Notes: a model not told the origin generated them from the letters alone. Numbered from the stretch's first letter, positions 18,671-26,646 are shown. The stretch: DNA of 36,342 nucleotides from Oceanospirillales bacterium (GCA_007693685.1 REDB01000120.1:1-36342), one strand, 5' to 3'. Made by a program: numbers and translations.

Positions 18671-18687
18671 TGCAGTATTTTGGTGCA
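18671..18687 (+). promoter_or_regulatory. Possible NtrC box
   Basis: TGCAGTATTTTGGTGCA matches the NtrC consensus TGCACCAAAATGGTGCA at 12 of 17 positions, including both outer TGCA ends and the whole right half. Its centre is about 117 bases upstream of the start predicted from the sigma-54-like motif at 18769-18785. Confidence 0.45.
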
Positions 18688-18760
18688 GTGCAGTAACTAA
18701 AATCCTGAAATTACACCCGTAAAAAGTGGCATAAGCATTGCAAGTAAAAAATCAATTAAG

Positions 18761-18776
18761 TTGACTGATCGGTCAG
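18761..18776. promoter_or_regulatory. RutR-like operator A
   Basis: TTGACTGATCGGTCAG is a TGAC-N6-GTCA palindrome matching E. coli RutR's TTGACCA-N2-TGGTCAA at 10 of 14 defined positions. It is 13/16 identical to a second site at 31892-31907. A RutR-like regulator is encoded at 23101-23757. It sits about 90 bases before the importer's first gene. Confidence 0.6.
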
Positions 18777-18785
18777 TTTTACGCT
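18769..18785 (+). promoter_or_regulatory. Weak sigma-54-like element overlapping operator A
   Basis: TCGGTCAGTTTTACGCT has the invariant GG (18771-18772) and GC (18783-18784) ten bases apart, but the -12 block is ACGC rather than TTGC. The GG is part of the operator arm. It could be coincidence. The same arrangement at operator B makes it worth recording. Confidence 0.3.
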
Positions 18786-18866
18786 GGGGTTCAACAGCCA
18801 GATAGCTTTCCACGCATCAAGTCAGTCTTTCTAGACATGAATCTATGTTTTATCTGAAAGGAAAAA

Positions 18867-19919
18867 ATGATGAATATTGCAAAGCGTTTAACCTTGAAAA
18901 AAATGGCAGTAATGTGTGGTTTGACCGCTTGTCTTGGCTTACAAGCACTGGTTCCATCAGATGCACAAGCATCAACAGCGATTAACTTTACCTTAGACTG
19001 GCGTTTTGAAGGGCCATCCGCACCTTTCTTATTAGCCTTAGATAAAGGCTACTTTGCTGAAGAAGGATTAAACGTCAATATCGATTCGGGTAACGGTTCT
19101 GCTGGTGCAGTGACTCGCGTGGCGACAGGTGCCTATGATATGGGTTTGGCTGATTTTAATGCACTGGTTGAGTATGCCTCAGCTAACCCTTCATCCGGCA
19201 TTCAAGCCGTTTATATGTTGTACAACAACACACCGGCGGCGGTGTTTACCTTAAAGGATTCTGGCATTGATACGCCCGCAGATTTAGTCGGTAAAACCTT
19301 AGCGGCTCCCGTCTTTGATGCTGGGCGTAAGGCTTGGCCTGCTTTTGCAGCGCATAATGGTCTCGATGTAGATAGCGTGACTTGGCAAAGTGTCGATCCT
19401 GCTATTCGTGAAACCTTACTGGCGCGTCGCCAAGTGGATGGTATCACCGGTTTTTACTTCACTAGCCTATTGAATTTAGAGGCGCGTGGCATCGATCCAG
19501 AGATGATCACCGTCATGCCTTATTCCGATTTTGGTGTCGCTTTGTATGGTAATGCCATTATCGCCAGTGAAAAGTTGCTAGCGGAAAACCCAGATGCAGT
19601 TTCAGCTTTTGTACGTGCCTTTAACCGAGCCTTAGTTGAAACCCTTGAAGATCCTGCAGCAGCGGTTAAGCACGTTAAACGACGTGATGCTCTTGTCAAT
19701 GAAGCACTAGAGCTTAGACGTTTGAACTTGGCTTTAGAAGCACAAGTCGTTACCGAAGAAACCTTAGCTGAAGGTTTAGGTGCTGTGACTCAAGATCGCT
19801 TAGAGCAATCGATTCAGGAAGCTGTCAGTGCGTTTGGATTGGATGTGACTCCTGACGCTGCACAACTCTTTAATACCGCCTTTTTACCGGAACTGACCGA
19901 GCGCACAGTTCCTCGTTAA
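18867..19919 (+). CDS. ABC transporter substrate-binding protein, NMT1/THI5 family
   Basis: Periplasmic receptor of a TauA/SsuA/ThiY-like importer. Two ATGs in tandem (18867, 18870) follow AAGG, and the second has the better spacing. A long signal peptide runs to about residue 36 (SDAQAS). The mature protein begins INFTLDWRFEGPSAPFLLALDKGYFAEEGLNV, the NMT1/THI5 fold used for thiamine-precursor pyrimidines, riboflavin and other ring compounds. It has the family's GNGSAGAVTRVATGAYDMG loop. It heads an operon ending in an NCS2 nucleobase permease beside purine-catabolism genes, so a purine, pyrimidine or breakdown product (for example a hydantoin) is a reasonable guess. The ligand cannot be read from the sequence. 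Confidence 0.85.
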   Translation: MMNIAKRLTLKKMAVMCGLTACLGLQALVPSDAQASTAINFTLDWRFEGPSAPFLLALDKGYFAEEGLNVNIDSGNGSAGAVTRVATGAYDMGLADFNALVEYASANPSSGIQAVYMLYNNTPAAVFTLKDSGIDTPADLVGKTLAAPVFDAGRKAWPAFAAHNGLDVDSVTWQSVDPAIRETLLARRQVDGITGFYFTSLLNLEARGIDPEMITVMPYSDFGVALYGNAIIASEKLLAENPDAVSAFVRAFNRALVETLEDPAAAVKHVKRRDALVNEALELRRLNLALEAQVVTEETLAEGLGAVTQDRLEQSIQEAVSAFGLDVTPDAAQLFNTAFLPELTERTVPR

Positions 19920-19926
19920 TTGTCAT

Positions 19927-19959
19927 CTCTCTAGTCAGTGTACCTAGCTGTCTAGAGAG
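19927..19959 (+). repeat. Hairpin directly after the NMT1-type binding-protein gene
   Basis: CTCTCTAG (19927-19934) pairs with CTAGAGAG (19952-19959), continued after one mismatch by CAG/CTG. A weak T-rich run follows. It lies within the operon, 8 bases past the stop codon, so it probably lowers read-through into, or protects mRNA upstream of, the ATPase gene. Confidence 0.6.
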
Positions 19960-19978
19960 GCTTTGTTTGAGGTGGATT

Positions 19979-20758
19979 ATGGAGTTTGTAACCTTTGAAA
20001 AGGTGAGTTTAGCCTACGAAGAGGGCGGTCCTTTGGCGATACGTGATGTGTCGTTATCCGTTAGAAAAAATGAGTTTATTGCAGTAGTAGGACCTTCAGG
20101 GTGCGGTAAGTCTACTTTGATGAAACTGGTGTCAGGGCTTTCTAACCCTACATCAGGATACGTTTATCTTAATGGTAGAGAAATCTCAGGCCCACAAAAA
20201 TGTATCGGTATGGCATTTCAGGCCTCCAACCTACTACCTTGGCGCACCACGCTTGAAAACGTCATGTTACCTCTAGAGATAGTACAGCCCTATCGATCTC
20301 AGATGCGCAAGAAACGCAAAGAGTTTGAAGAGATGGCACGAGCATTGATCGCACGTGTCGGTTTGGCGGGTTGGGAAGATAAATTTCCCTGGGAATTATC
20401 TGGTGGTATGCAGCAACGCGCTTCTATTTGTCGTGCGCTAATTCATAAGCCAGAACTATTAATGCTCGATGAACCCTTTGGTGCCTTGGATGCTTTCACC
20501 CGTGAAGAGCTCTGGTGCATGTTACAGGACTTATGGCGCGAGCAACCTTTCACTGTCGTGCTGGTAACACATGATTTAAGAGAGGCGGTGTTTCTAGCTG
20601 ATACCGTGTATGTGATGAGTAAAGGACCAGGCGAGATTTTGGTTAGACGAGAAGTTGATCTGCCTCGTCCAAGAACTCTTGAAGATACTTATACCGAAGG
20701 CTTTGCATCACAAGTTCATGTGTTGCGTGATCATATTGGTGCGATTCGCAAGCACTGA
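19979..20758 (+). CDS. ABC transporter ATP-binding protein, SsuB/TauB-like
   Basis: ATPase of the NMT1-type importer. Start set at ATG 19979 (GAGGTGG upstream) instead of TTG 19967, giving 259 residues. Motifs are Walker A GPSGCGKST, Q-loop AFQASNLLPWRTT, signature LSGGMQQRASICRAL, Walker B LLMLDEPFGALD and switch VTHDLREAVFLAD. The GALDAFTREELW stretch is typical of the nitrate/sulfonate/taurine group of importers. The permease starts 13 bases after its stop. Confidence 0.92.
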   Translation: MEFVTFEKVSLAYEEGGPLAIRDVSLSVRKNEFIAVVGPSGCGKSTLMKLVSGLSNPTSGYVYLNGREISGPQKCIGMAFQASNLLPWRTTLENVMLPLEIVQPYRSQMRKKRKEFEEMARALIARVGLAGWEDKFPWELSGGMQQRASICRALIHKPELLMLDEPFGALDAFTREELWCMLQDLWREQPFTVVLVTHDLREAVFLADTVYVMSKGPGEILVRREVDLPRPRTLEDTYTEGFASQVHVLRDHIGAIRKH

Positions 20759-20771
20759 TTGGGAGATAAAA

Positions 20772-21554
20772 ATGGCGTTTAATCGACGTAAATTTATGAT
20801 TCGCAATGCCAGTTGGATGCTGATCGTAGTGTTATTGCTGCTATGGGAAATCTTATGTGTTGGTTTAGAGGTTCCTGAATATCTCTTTCCGGCACCTACG
20901 GCAGTTTGGAGTGCTGGTGTAGAGCGCTGGGAACCGATCATGATGCATGCGTGGCAAACCTTCTTCACTACTCTGGTGGGTTTTGCGATTGCCGTGGTGG
21001 TGGGTGTGGTTCTCGGTATCGCTGTTGGGACCTATCCTATTGTCTATAAAGCACTTTATCCACTGTTGGTTGGATTTAACAGTATTCCAAAGGTCGCTTT
21101 TGTCCCTGTATTAGTGGTGTGGTTTGGTATCGGTACGGTTCCTGCGATTTTAACTGCTTTCTTGATCTCTTTCTTTCCAGTGTTGGTTAACGTCGCGACT
21201 GGCTTAGCTACATTAGAACCAGAGCTTGAAGACGTTATGCGATCTTTGGGTGCATCCAAGTTGGATATTCTTCGAAAAGTAGGTCTGCCGCGCGCACTTC
21301 CTTACTTTTTTGCATCCCTAAAAGTGGCTATTACCCTAGCGTTTGTTGGTTCTGTTATCTCTGAAACCGTCGCTTCAAATATGGGAATTGGCTATTTGAT
21401 GATGGCTGCTAGCTCGTCAATGGATATGGCATTGGTGTTTGCTGGCTTAATTGTAATCGGTGTAATGGGCGTTGTGATGTATGAGCTCTTTGCATGGATG
21501 GAAAAGCGTTTCACACGTTGGGCAAATCGAGGCAGCAACAGTGTTGCGGTCTGA
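20772..21554 (+). CDS. ABC transporter permease, SsuC/TauC/ThiX-like
   Basis: Membrane subunit of the NMT1-type importer, 260 residues. The track start (20655) lies inside the ATPase gene. The likely start is ATG 20772, with GGGAGAT about 5 bases upstream, giving MAFNRRKF and then a hydrophobic segment (WMLIVVLLLLWEILCV). The sequence PAPTAVWSAG and the EAA-type loop DVMRSLGASKLDILRKVGLPRALPYFFA are characteristic of the family. The NCS2 permease gene follows after 23 bases, so the two transport systems appear to share a transcript. Confidence 0.92.
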   Translation: MAFNRRKFMIRNASWMLIVVLLLLWEILCVGLEVPEYLFPAPTAVWSAGVERWEPIMMHAWQTFFTTLVGFAIAVVVGVVLGIAVGTYPIVYKALYPLLVGFNSIPKVAFVPVLVVWFGIGTVPAILTAFLISFFPVLVNVATGLATLEPELEDVMRSLGASKLDILRKVGLPRALPYFFASLKVAITLAFVGSVISETVASNMGIGYLMMAASSSMDMALVFAGLIVIGVMGVVMYELFAWMEKRFTRWANRGSNSVAV

Positions 21555-21577
21555 TATTGAATAAATGGAGAACACAG

Positions 21578-22966
21578 ATGAGTAATGAACTACTTTATCC
21601 ACTCGACTCTCGACCTGGAGTCAAAGCATCTACTTTTGCGGCTATTCAGCATGTGTTAGCCAGTTTTGTCGGTATCATTACACCCACCTTGATCATTGGT
21701 GGAGTGTTAGGGCTAGGAGAACATCTTCCTTACTTAATCAGCATGGCACTGTTTGTGTCAGGAGTCGGCACCTTTATTCAAGCACGTCGTGCATGGGGTA
21801 TTGGTGCTGGCATGGTGTGTGTACAGGGAACCAGCTTTGCTTTTTTAAGCGCGGTATTAGCCGCAGGCTTCATTGCCAAAAGTAAAGGCGGCGGTCCTGA
21901 AGAGATTTTGGCGTTAATCACCGGTGTGTGTTTTTTAGGTGCCTTTGTCGAAATCTTTATTAGTCAAATACTGCATAAACTGAAACGAATTCTGACACCG
22001 TTAGTAACCGGTATCGTTATTACTATCATCGGTATCAGTTTAATTCGTGTAGGTATGACTGACCTTGCTGGCGGTGTAAATGCCGCAGATTTTGGAAGCT
22101 TGGCGAACTTAGGCTTGGGAGGTTTTGTACTTGTTAGCATTATTTTGCTAAACCGCTCAAAAAACCCATGGATCCGTTTATCATCAATTGTGCTGGGTTT
22201 AGCAGCTGGCTTCGTGATTGCGTTTTTTATGGGTAAAGTCAGTTTTGCTCAAGTCTCTGAAGTTAGTTTTATGACCTTGCCGATCCCTTTTCAGTATGGT
22301 TTTGCATTTGATCTAGGTGCGTTTATTCCAGTCGCACTGATTTATCTAGTGACCGCTATCGAAACCAGTGGTGATATTACCGCTAACTGTATTGTTTCTA
22401 AACAGCCGATTAAAGGTGAAGCCTACGTCAGCCGTATTCGTGGTGGTGTGTTGGCAGATGGTATTAACTCCATGATTGCTGCAGTTTTTCATACTTTTCC
22501 GAATACTACCTTCAGTCAAAACAATGGTGTCATTCAGTTAACTGGGGTGGCCAGTCGTTATATTGGCTACTATGTAGCTGGTATCTTAGTCTTGTTGGGA
22601 TTGTTTCCAGTCATAGGTGCTGTATTGCAGCAGATTCCCAAGCCTGTTTTGGGTGGAGCCACCTTAGTGATGTTTGGTACTGTGGCTGCAGCTGGAATTA
22701 AAATTCTTGCGAATGAAACTCTCGATCGTCGTAATTTACTGATTATGGCGGCTTCGTTTGGTATTGGTTTAGGGGTTACCATGACCCCAGATCTACTGGC
22801 TCAAATGCCAGATCTTGTTCGTAACGTGTTTGGTTCAGCCGTGACTGCAGGTGGATTGACCGCCATTGTCTTATCGCTGATTTTACCTCAGGAAGAAACA
22901 GAGATAGAGCCAGTTGCTGATGCTGTTGCGGATGACACGTCGTCGTCGCTGGTTAAAACTAACTAG
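21578..22966 (+). CDS. NCS2-family xanthine/uracil permease
   Basis: Proton-coupled nucleobase transporter in the inner membrane. The start is ATG 21578 (GGAG upstream), not the track start inside the previous gene, giving 462 residues with 12-14 hydrophobic segments. It begins with LYPLDSRPGVKASTFAAIQHVLASFVGI, the common first-helix motif of the family, and has the AIETSGDITANCIVS segment carrying the substrate-contacting Glu, and FPNTTFSQNNGVIQLTGVASRYIG. The NTTFSQNNG signature and purine context favour xanthine or urate over uracil, but substrate range inside NCS2 cannot be fixed by reading. Confidence 0.88.
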   Translation: MSNELLYPLDSRPGVKASTFAAIQHVLASFVGIITPTLIIGGVLGLGEHLPYLISMALFVSGVGTFIQARRAWGIGAGMVCVQGTSFAFLSAVLAAGFIAKSKGGGPEEILALITGVCFLGAFVEIFISQILHKLKRILTPLVTGIVITIIGISLIRVGMTDLAGGVNAADFGSLANLGLGGFVLVSIILLNRSKNPWIRLSSIVLGLAAGFVIAFFMGKVSFAQVSEVSFMTLPIPFQYGFAFDLGAFIPVALIYLVTAIETSGDITANCIVSKQPIKGEAYVSRIRGGVLADGINSMIAAVFHTFPNTTFSQNNGVIQLTGVASRYIGYYVAGILVLLGLFPVIGAVLQQIPKPVLGGATLVMFGTVAAAGIKILANETLDRRNLLIMAASFGIGLGVTMTPDLLAQMPDLVRNVFGSAVTAGGLTAIVLSLILPQEETEIEPVADAVADDTSSSLVKTN

Positions 22967-23005
22967 ACATTTTTGTAGAACTATCTCTTTTAAACGTCAA
23001 CTTAT

Positions 23006-23048
23006 CCACTGCAACTCCAAGATTTACTAATACTGGGGGTTGCAGTGG
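23006..23048 (+). terminator. Hairpin after the NCS2 permease gene
   Basis: CCACTGCAACTCC pairs with GGGGTTGCAGTGG: ten perfect base pairs, then one wobble and two more pairs, around a 17-base loop. It lies 40 bases after the permease stop and 52 before the regulator's start, so it probably separates the importer operon from the regulator gene. The following bases are only moderately T-rich. Confidence 0.55.
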
Positions 23049-23100
23049 CCATCTCTTCTGATAGGATCAGCATTCGCATTTCCGCCCCGGAGAGTTCCCG

Positions 23101-23757
23101 TTGTTGTTCAAAATCGATTCACATCAAACAGAAAAAGAACGTAACGTCGGCAAAATACGCCAACACAATGAAACCCTGATCCTTCGTGCCGCAGAGGAAG
23201 AGTTTGCGGAAAAAGGTTTTGCCGGTGCAAGTATCAATGCCATCGCTAACCGAGCTGGTCTGCCTAAAGCCAACATACACTACTATTTCAAAAATAAGAT
23301 GGGTTTATATGTTGCCGTATTGAGCAACATAATTGACCTTTGGGATGAAACACTGGGAAGTATTTCGGTAGATGATGATCCTGCTGAGGTGCTGCCAAAC
23401 TACATTCGCCGCAAGATCACTTTTTCTCAAGAATACCCCTTGGCATCACGTATTTTTGCCTCTGAAATCATCAGTGGCGCACATAACATGAAAGCTTATT
23501 TTAGCGATGATTACCATGGTTGGTTTTCTGGACGTGTCGCTGTGTTCCAGCAGTGGATAGACCAAGGCAAACTAGATGCTGAGATCACACCGGAACACTT
23601 GCTGTTTATGATCTGGTCTACAACTCAACATTATGCTGATTTTTCCGTTCAGATAGCAGCAGCATTGAATAAGCCGTGTCCTGAAGCCGATGACTTTAAA
23701 GCAGCAGAAGATACCCTGATTCATATCATATTAAAGGGATGCGGTGTTTCGAGGTAA
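23101..23757 (+). CDS. RutR-like TetR-family transcriptional regulator
   Basis: A 218-residue one-component regulator. The N-terminal helix-turn-helix (RAAEEEFAEKGFAGASINAIANRAGLPKAN-IHYYFKNKMGLY) is standard TetR. The C-terminal half resembles E. coli RutR, the uracil/thymine-sensing regulator: SQEYPLASRIFASEII and LLFMIWSTTQHYADFSVQI align with RutR's equivalents. The start appears to be TTG at 23101 with CGGAGAG 6 bases upstream, and no ATG precedes the HTH. Palindromes similar to the RutR box occur upstream of the NMT1 importer and of xdhA. It most likely controls those units in response to a purine or pyrimidine. Its own promoter region carries no such box. Confidence 0.85.
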   Translation: MLFKIDSHQTEKERNVGKIRQHNETLILRAAEEEFAEKGFAGASINAIANRAGLPKANIHYYFKNKMGLYVAVLSNIIDLWDETLGSISVDDDPAEVLPNYIRRKITFSQEYPLASRIFASEIISGAHNMKAYFSDDYHGWFSGRVAVFQQWIDQGKLDAEITPEHLLFMIWSTTQHYADFSVQIAAALNKPCPEADDFKAAEDTLIHIILKGCGVSR

Positions 23758-23780
23758 AATACTCAATGAAACACCGCATC
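23738..23780. terminator. Bidirectional hairpin between the RutR-like gene and puuD
   Basis: GATGCGGTGTTTC (23738-23750) pairs perfectly with GAAACACCGCATC (23768-23780), 13 bp, with a possible inner GAG/CTC. The left arm lies inside the last codons of the regulator gene. AAAACACCGCA is repeated once more directly downstream. Its position between convergent genes fits a shared terminator. Confidence 0.65.
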
Positions 23781-23800
23781 AAAACACCGCACGTTAAGTT

Positions 23801-24994
23801 TTACGACTGCCTGCGATGTTGAATCCAGCTCGCCAGTAAGCTTCTCTCCTCTAACGTCATTTCGGTTTTATTCAGAAATGGCATGTCATGGGTGAGTAAG
23901 GTTCTGGCTTCTATTCTATCCAGTTGTCGAAGGATGTCAGATCCTGTTTCTAAGTAAATACCACCCGGTGAGACTCTAAAGATATCGTCAGTCGGTTGGC
24001 GACTGTGACAAGTGGCGCAACGCTCCATGACGATTCCAAAAGCTTCATTATCACTGATTAAACGCTGACTGCTATCAAAGGCAGGCAGTGGTTGTGGTTT
24101 AGCGACAATTATCAGGAGGATAAATGCAGCAAGGGCGCTAACCAAAATTGAGGGTTTTACAATACCCTTATGTTTAAGATTGAAAAAGTGCCGTGCCCAA
24201 GCGCCGATTAAGATCAAGGCGGCTAAGATTGCCCAGCCATACTCATGGCTATAGGTCATAGGGGAGTGATTACTCAGCATAATAAAGACCACGGGAATGG
24301 TGGCGTAGTTATTATGTGTCGAGCGCCGCTTAGCATTTAAACCATAGATAGGATCGGGTGCTTCGCCTTTTTCAACTGCTGCGACTAATGCGCGTTGAGA
24401 GGGCATGATGGTGGTAAAGACATTCGCCGCCATACAGGTTCCGATTAAGGCGCCTATGTGAATATAAGCAGCGCGGTTACCTATAAACTGACTGAGCATC
24501 CAAGCCAAAAAAGTAATAATGGCGACTAGTAAGAGTCCAAAGATAAGCTCTTTATCGACTAACGGGGTGCGACAGAGGCCTTCATAAATCAAAAAGCCGA
24601 TAACGATGGTTCCTAAGCCTAAGCCAATCGCTTGCCATGCGGTTAAATCCGCTTTAGCGGGATCGATCATAAAGCTGTGAGCGCCGACATAGTAGATCAA
24701 GATCAGCAGGAACATCCCTGTAATCCAAGTTGAGTAGGCTTCCCACTTGAACCAATGGAGGTGTTTAGGCATCTTCTCAGGGCCTAACTGGTATTTTGCT
24801 ACCTCGTAAAATCCACCACCATGAATAGACCAAAGGTCTCCTTTAATGCCTTTATCTTTCTTCCATTGCGGAGGATCCTCTAATGAGTTGTCTAACCAGA
24901 CGAAGTAGAAGGATGCTCCTATCCATGCGATGGCAGTAATGACATGCAGAAGTCTTACCAGCATCTGTATCCAATCGTAAAAATACGGATCCAT
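23801..24994 (-). CDS. puuD: Membrane-bound urate oxidase with C-terminal cytochrome c domain
   Basis: Oxidises urate to 5-hydroxyisourate, passing electrons to its own c-type haem instead of oxygen as soluble uricases do. The 397-residue protein has an N-terminal integral-membrane domain (about eight segments; MLVRLLHVITAIAWIGASFYFVWLDNSLE and WSIHGGGFYEVAKY are the hallmark PuuD stretches) and a C-terminal cytochrome c domain with CATCH at residues 326-330 and a likely axial Met near 371 (HDMPF). No soluble uricase or FAD-type HpxO/HpyO is present, so this is the only urate-oxidising enzyme in the locus. It is last in the operon, 5 bases after guaD. Confidence 0.92.
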   Translation of the reverse strand: MDPYFYDWIQMLVRLLHVITAIAWIGASFYFVWLDNSLEDPPQWKKDKGIKGDLWSIHGGGFYEVAKYQLGPEKMPKHLHWFKWEAYSTWITGMFLLILIYYVGAHSFMIDPAKADLTAWQAIGLGLGTIVIGFLIYEGLCRTPLVDKELIFGLLLVAIITFLAWMLSQFIGNRAAYIHIGALIGTCMAANVFTTIMPSQRALVAAVEKGEAPDPIYGLNAKRRSTHNNYATIPVVFIMLSNHSPMTYSHEYGWAILAALILIGAWARHFFNLKHKGIVKPSILVSALAAFILLIIVAKPQPLPAFDSSQRLISDNEAFGIVMERCATCHSRQPTDDIFRVSPGGIYLETGSDILRQLDRIEARTLLTHDMPFLNKTEMTLEERSLLASWIQHRRQS

Positions 24995-24999
24995 AACGA

Positions 25000-26301
25000 T
25001 TATTGCTCCTGACGGTATACCAAGTTACCGAGTATATAAGTGGCTGAAATGAGTCGATCGTCTCCTAGAATGGCGAACACAAAGAGCTTCTCTGTAATGT
25101 CTTGGCAGTGTTCCATCCTAAAACGCATCAAAGGTGTGGTTGAGGGGTCAAGGACAATAAAGTCGGCTTCTTTGCCTGGTAGAAAATTACCTACGCAGTG
25201 ATCCAGCGAAAGCGCTTTGGCGCCCCCGAGTGTTGCAAGGTAAAAGGCTCTATCTGGGTGTAAAGAATGGTCTTGTAGTTGTTGTATTTTGTAGGCTTCC
25301 GCCATAGTGCTGAACATAGAAAAGCTGGTTCCTCCGCCTATATCTGTCCCTAATGCGAAGCGCACCCCTTGATCTGTTAGGCGCGACATTTCAAATAAGC
25401 CGGAACCTAAAAATAGGTTAGAGGTTGGGCAATGAGCTAACACCGTGCCCGAGTCAGCTAATCGTTGACAGGCAGAATCACTTAAATGAATACCATGAGC
25501 ATAGATACTTTGTGGTCCCAATAAACCTGCTTGTTCATAGGCATCTAAGTAGTCACGTGCATTGGGAAATAGAGAAGCAACCCACTCAAGTTCCTGTTTG
25601 TTTTCAGCTAGATGACTCTGAAGATAGACACCAGAATATTCTTGCAATAAGCGCCCAGCAAAGTTTAGCTGTTCAGGTGAACTTGTCGGTGCAAAGCGAG
25701 GCGTTACGGCGTAAGACAATCGTCCTTTGCCATGCCAATGCTCAATAAGTTCAGCCGAATCTTCATAGCTGCTGGCGGCCGTATCGGTTAAATAGTCTGG
25801 TGCGTTCCGATCCATCATCACCTTGCCAGCAATCATACGCAGATCTAACGCATTGGCGGTTTCAAAAAATGCATCGGTAGAATCAGGATGTACAGTGGTA
25901 AAGACCATGGCGGTGGTGGTGCCATTGCGAAGCAGTTCTTGGATAAAAAATTCGGCAACTTCTCGTGCATAAGAGGCGTCAGAAAACTTCTTTTCAGTAG
26001 GAAAGGTGTAATTGTTCAACCAATCCAGAAGTTGACGCCCATAGGCTGCAATAATTTCGGTTTGTGGGTAATGGATATGTAGATCAATAAAGCCCGGCAT
26101 AATCAGTTTGCCAGAATAATCGACACGAGTTGCTTCTTTTGGCAGGCTTCCAATCAATTCAGAGAAGGGGCCTACCGCATGGATATGACCATCTTTGATC
26201 ACTAATAAGCCATCCTCAATATAAACACGAGCACTATCTGGATGAGTCAGAGGGTCTTCCAGATAGTGCAAAATTGAACCACGGTAGGCTTGCATACTCA
26301 T
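25000..26301 (-). CDS. guaD: Guanine deaminase
   Basis: Zinc hydrolase converting guanine to xanthine and ammonia, feeding xanthine dehydrogenase. At 433 residues it is close to E. coli GuaD (439) and similar throughout: PGFIDLHIHYPQTE (two zinc His), FPTEKKFSD, LLRNGTTTAMVF, MIAGKVMMDRNAPDYL, TPRFAPTSSPEQ, CPTSNLFLGSGLF and GTDIGGGTSFSM (zinc Asp). Two in-frame ATGs (26301, 26295) are possible starts; the first follows a G-rich stretch. It starts 3 bases after hiuH and ends 5 before puuD. Confidence 0.95.
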   Translation of the reverse strand: MSMQAYRGSILHYLEDPLTHPDSARVYIEDGLLVIKDGHIHAVGPFSELIGSLPKEATRVDYSGKLIMPGFIDLHIHYPQTEIIAAYGRQLLDWLNNYTFPTEKKFSDASYAREVAEFFIQELLRNGTTTAMVFTTVHPDSTDAFFETANALDLRMIAGKVMMDRNAPDYLTDTAASSYEDSAELIEHWHGKGRLSYAVTPRFAPTSSPEQLNFAGRLLQEYSGVYLQSHLAENKQELEWVASLFPNARDYLDAYEQAGLLGPQSIYAHGIHLSDSACQRLADSGTVLAHCPTSNLFLGSGLFEMSRLTDQGVRFALGTDIGGGTSFSMFSTMAEAYKIQQLQDHSLHPDRAFYLATLGGAKALSLDHCVGNFLPGKEADFIVLDPSTTPLMRFRMEHCQDITEKLFVFAILGDDRLISATYILGNLVYRQEQ

Positions 26302-26304
26302 CGT

Positions 26305-26646
26305 TTACGACCCCCGATAAGTAGAATAACCAAATGGACTGATCAACAAGGGTATATGGTAGTGATCGTCTTCAGCTTTTAATTGGCACTCTATTTCCAC
26401 TTGGGGGTAGAAGCAGGGTTGTTGCTGCTTTGCAAAGTATTCTTCCAAACTAAAACGTAAACGGTAACGTGCCGTTTCAAGTTTAAGGGCTTCGCTGAGA
26501 AAATTGCCCACACGACCATCGTTATCAGTAGTGCCTTTGTTGAGTTCTATCCACTCATCGCCTTCATATTTGAATAATACAATGTTGATGCCGGCGGCCG
26601 GTTTTCCGAGTGTTGTGTCGAGTACATGAGATGAAATGCGCTGCAT
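26305..26646 (-). CDS. hiuH: 5-hydroxyisourate hydrolase (transthyretin-like)
   Basis: Hydrolyses 5-hydroxyisourate to OHCU, the second step from urate to allantoin. The 113-residue protein is the usual size and has the N-terminal SSHVLDTTLGKPA (active-site His), an internal GRVGNFL arginine motif, YHIPLLISPFGYSTYRGS and the diagnostic C-terminal YRGS. AGGAG is 6 bases before its ATG. It lies 9 bases after uraD and 3 before guaD. Confidence 0.96.
   Translation of the reverse strand: MQRISSHVLDTTLGKPAAGINIVLFKYEGDEWIELNKGTTDNDGRVGNFLSEALKLETARYRLRFSLEEYFAKQQQPCFYPQVEIECQLKAEDDHYHIPLLISPFGYSTYRGS

Larger units (their letters stand above)
18535..18866. other. Regulatory region between the cytochrome b gene and the NMT1-type importer, no gene
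   Basis: 332 bases without a credible ORF. Reading towards the importer it holds an NtrC-like box (18671-18687), a RutR-like palindrome (18761-18776) and an overlapping GG-N10-GC motif (18769-18785), then a 5' leader and AAGG ribosome site. I saw no convincing sigma-70 promoter for either neighbour. Confidence 0.55.
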
